From: Spirochaetota bacterium
GTDB taxonomy: Bacteria; Spirochaetota; UBA4802; UBA5368
NCBI GenBank assembly: GCA_017998475.1
Contig: JAGODA010000203.1
Coordinates: forward strand, 1-5,930
DNA: 5,930 nt
Direction of reading: 5' to 3'
The position numbers and the translations under genes were made by a program. Below, piece after piece: positions 4,686-5,930 of the stretch. The notes under the pieces were generated by a model. The model did no database searches and was not told where the DNA came from. It worked only from the letters and a program-made list of their open reading frames with translations. Within the stretch, counting starts at the first letter, position 1. Each line of letters begins with the position of its first letter.

Positions 4686-5930
4686 ATGGAATTCGAACCG
4701 GTAATCGGTCTTGAAGTACACGTTCAGCTGAACACCCGCACCAAGATATTCTGCGGGTGCTCGACCACGTTTAAAGCCGACCCCAACTCGCAGACGTGCC
4801 CGGTCTGTCTGGGCCTTCCCGGGGTTTTACCGGTGCTGAACGAGGAGGCGCTGAGAAAGGCGATCATGGCAGGTCTCGCGCTCAACGCGACCGTCTCCGA
4901 ATACAGTAAATTCGATCGAAAGAATTATTTTTATCCGGACCTTCCGAAGGCCTACCAGATCTCGCAATTCGACAGGCCCATCTGTTCCGGAGGTTACATC
5001 CAGGTCGCTACGCGGGACGGAACCAAGAAAATCGGCATTACTCGACTGCACCTCGAGGAGGACGCCGGCAAATCCATACACTCGGACGAGGCCGGAAACC
5101 GGGTCTCCTACCTGAACTTCAACCGCACGGGGGTGCCATTGGCGGAGATCGTCTCCGAGCCGGACATTCGGTCCGCCGATGAGGCCTACGAATATCTCCA
5201 GAACCTCAGGACGATCATGAAGTATCTCGACGTTTCCGACTGCAACATGGAGGAAGGCAGCCTCCGCTGTGACGTTAACATTTCTCTGAGGGAAAAAGGC
5301 GCTCAGAAGTTCGGCGAGAAGGTCGAGGTGAAAAACCTCAATTCATTCAAGGCGGTCAAGACGGCCATCGAGTACGAGATACACCGCCAGGCCGATATCC
5401 TCGAGGACGGCGGGGCGATCGTCCAGGAAACGCGCCTGTGGGACGCCGACCGGGGTCTCAGCTTCAGCATGCGGTCCAAGGAAGAGGCGCACGACTATCG
5501 CTATTTCCCGGAGCCCGATCTGCCCCCCATCAAAGTCGGGGCCGAATACATAGCGAAAATACGCGAATCCATACCGGAGCTTCCCGATCCTCGACGGGAA
5601 CGATTTATCGCGGAGTACGGGCTCTCCGCCTACGACGCCGGAGTCCTGACATCGGCGCGTCCGCTGGCCGACTACTTCGAGTCGGTCGTAAAGCACGGCG
5701 CCGCGGCCAAAAAGGCCTCCAACTGGATCCAGAGCGAACTGCTCGCGCGTGTCGACAATCCCGAGAATGTCGGCTCGTTCATCGTGAAGCCGGAAATGCT
5801 CGCGGCCCTGCTCGCCCTCATCGATAACAATAACATCAGCGGAAAGATCGCGAAAACGGTGTTCGAGGAGATGATTCAGACCGGCGCCGACCCGGCCTTG
5901 ATTGTAAAGGAAAAGGGCCTCACCCAGGTT
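4686..5930 (+). CDS. gatB: Aspartyl/glutamyl-tRNA amidotransferase subunit B (GatB), partial at 3' end
   Basis: GatB is the kinase/amidotransferase subunit of the GatCAB complex, which converts Glu-tRNA(Gln) and/or Asp-tRNA(Asn) to the amidated form using ammonia from GatA. I translated 415 uninterrupted codons to the window edge; full GatB is about 475-500 residues, so the C-terminal part of the tail domain is missing. The N-terminus VIGLEVHVQLNT is diagnostic. Zinc-binding cysteines are present as Cys23/Cys25 (CGC) and Cys38/Cys41 (CPVC). The GatB signature FDRKNYFYPDLPKAYQISQ (76-94), the LHLEEDAGK loop (122-130), FNRTGVPLAEIVSEPDIRS and YRYFPEPDLPP (from about 273) all match. The helical GatB/YqeY domain follows, from about residue 330. 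gatA and gatC are not beside it in the visible upstream sequence. The organism therefore probably lacks GlnRS and/or AsnRS or uses the indirect route. Confidence 0.97.
   Translation, partial: MEFEPVIGLEVHVQLNTRTKIFCGCSTTFKADPNSQTCPVCLGLPGVLPVLNEEALRKAIMAGLALNATVSEYSKFDRKNYFYPDLPKAYQISQFDRPICSGGYIQVATRDGTKKIGITRLHLEEDAGKSIHSDEAGNRVSYLNFNRTGVPLAEIVSEPDIRSADEAYEYLQNLRTIMKYLDVSDCNMEEGSLRCDVNISLREKGAQKFGEKVEVKNLNSFKAVKTAIEYEIHRQADILEDGGAIVQETRLWDADRGLSFSMRSKEEAHDYRYFPEPDLPPIKVGAEYIAKIRESIPELPDPRRERFIAEYGLSAYDAGVLTSARPLADYFESVVKHGAAAKKASNWIQSELLARVDNPENVGSFIVKPEMLAALLALIDNNNISGKIAKTVFEEMIQTGADPALIVKEKGLTQV

Overview
The window holds seven protein-coding genes in two divergent blocks. I see no mobile element, CRISPR array, tRNA or rRNA. 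G+C is high by eye and gene spacing is tight. The bacterium is probably a free-living or environmental lineage. The order proA-nadD-(LytR/LCP-like)-rsfS, with an LCP-like gene between nadD and rsfS, recalls spirochaetes of the Leptospira type. This is inference from gene content: proA-nadD-rsfS runs also occur in other phyla (alphaproteobacteria, for example), and no marker here settles the taxonomy.

Minus-strand block, read from right to left. A small unrecognised membrane protein (4448-3909) is followed after 87 nt by proA (3821-2568), nadD (2571-1987), a membrane-anchored LCP/LytR_C protein (1990-881), rsfS (884-519), and a sensorless histidine-kinase-like gene (from 512, running off the left edge). 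From proA to the kinase the genes are packed as one translational unit. Three junctions are 4-base overlaps (TTGA, TTGA, GTGA) and the fourth is a 6-nt gap to a GTG. None of the four downstream genes starts with ATG.

Plus-strand block. A 237-nt divergent intergenic region (4449-4685) carries a TTGACA element and an isolated perfect Shine-Dalgarno sequence. It leads into gatB (4686 onward), which is truncated by the right edge after 415 codons.

The block combines proline synthesis (proA), NAD synthesis (nadD), ribosome silencing (rsfS), an envelope protein and a signalling protein. The most unusual points are in two genes that look like known families but lack key residues. The LCP protein lacks the family's conserved Asp/Arg catalytic residues. 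The kinase-like protein keeps its phospho-acceptor His motif but has lost the recognisable ATP-binding N and G1 boxes. Both may have non-canonical roles.
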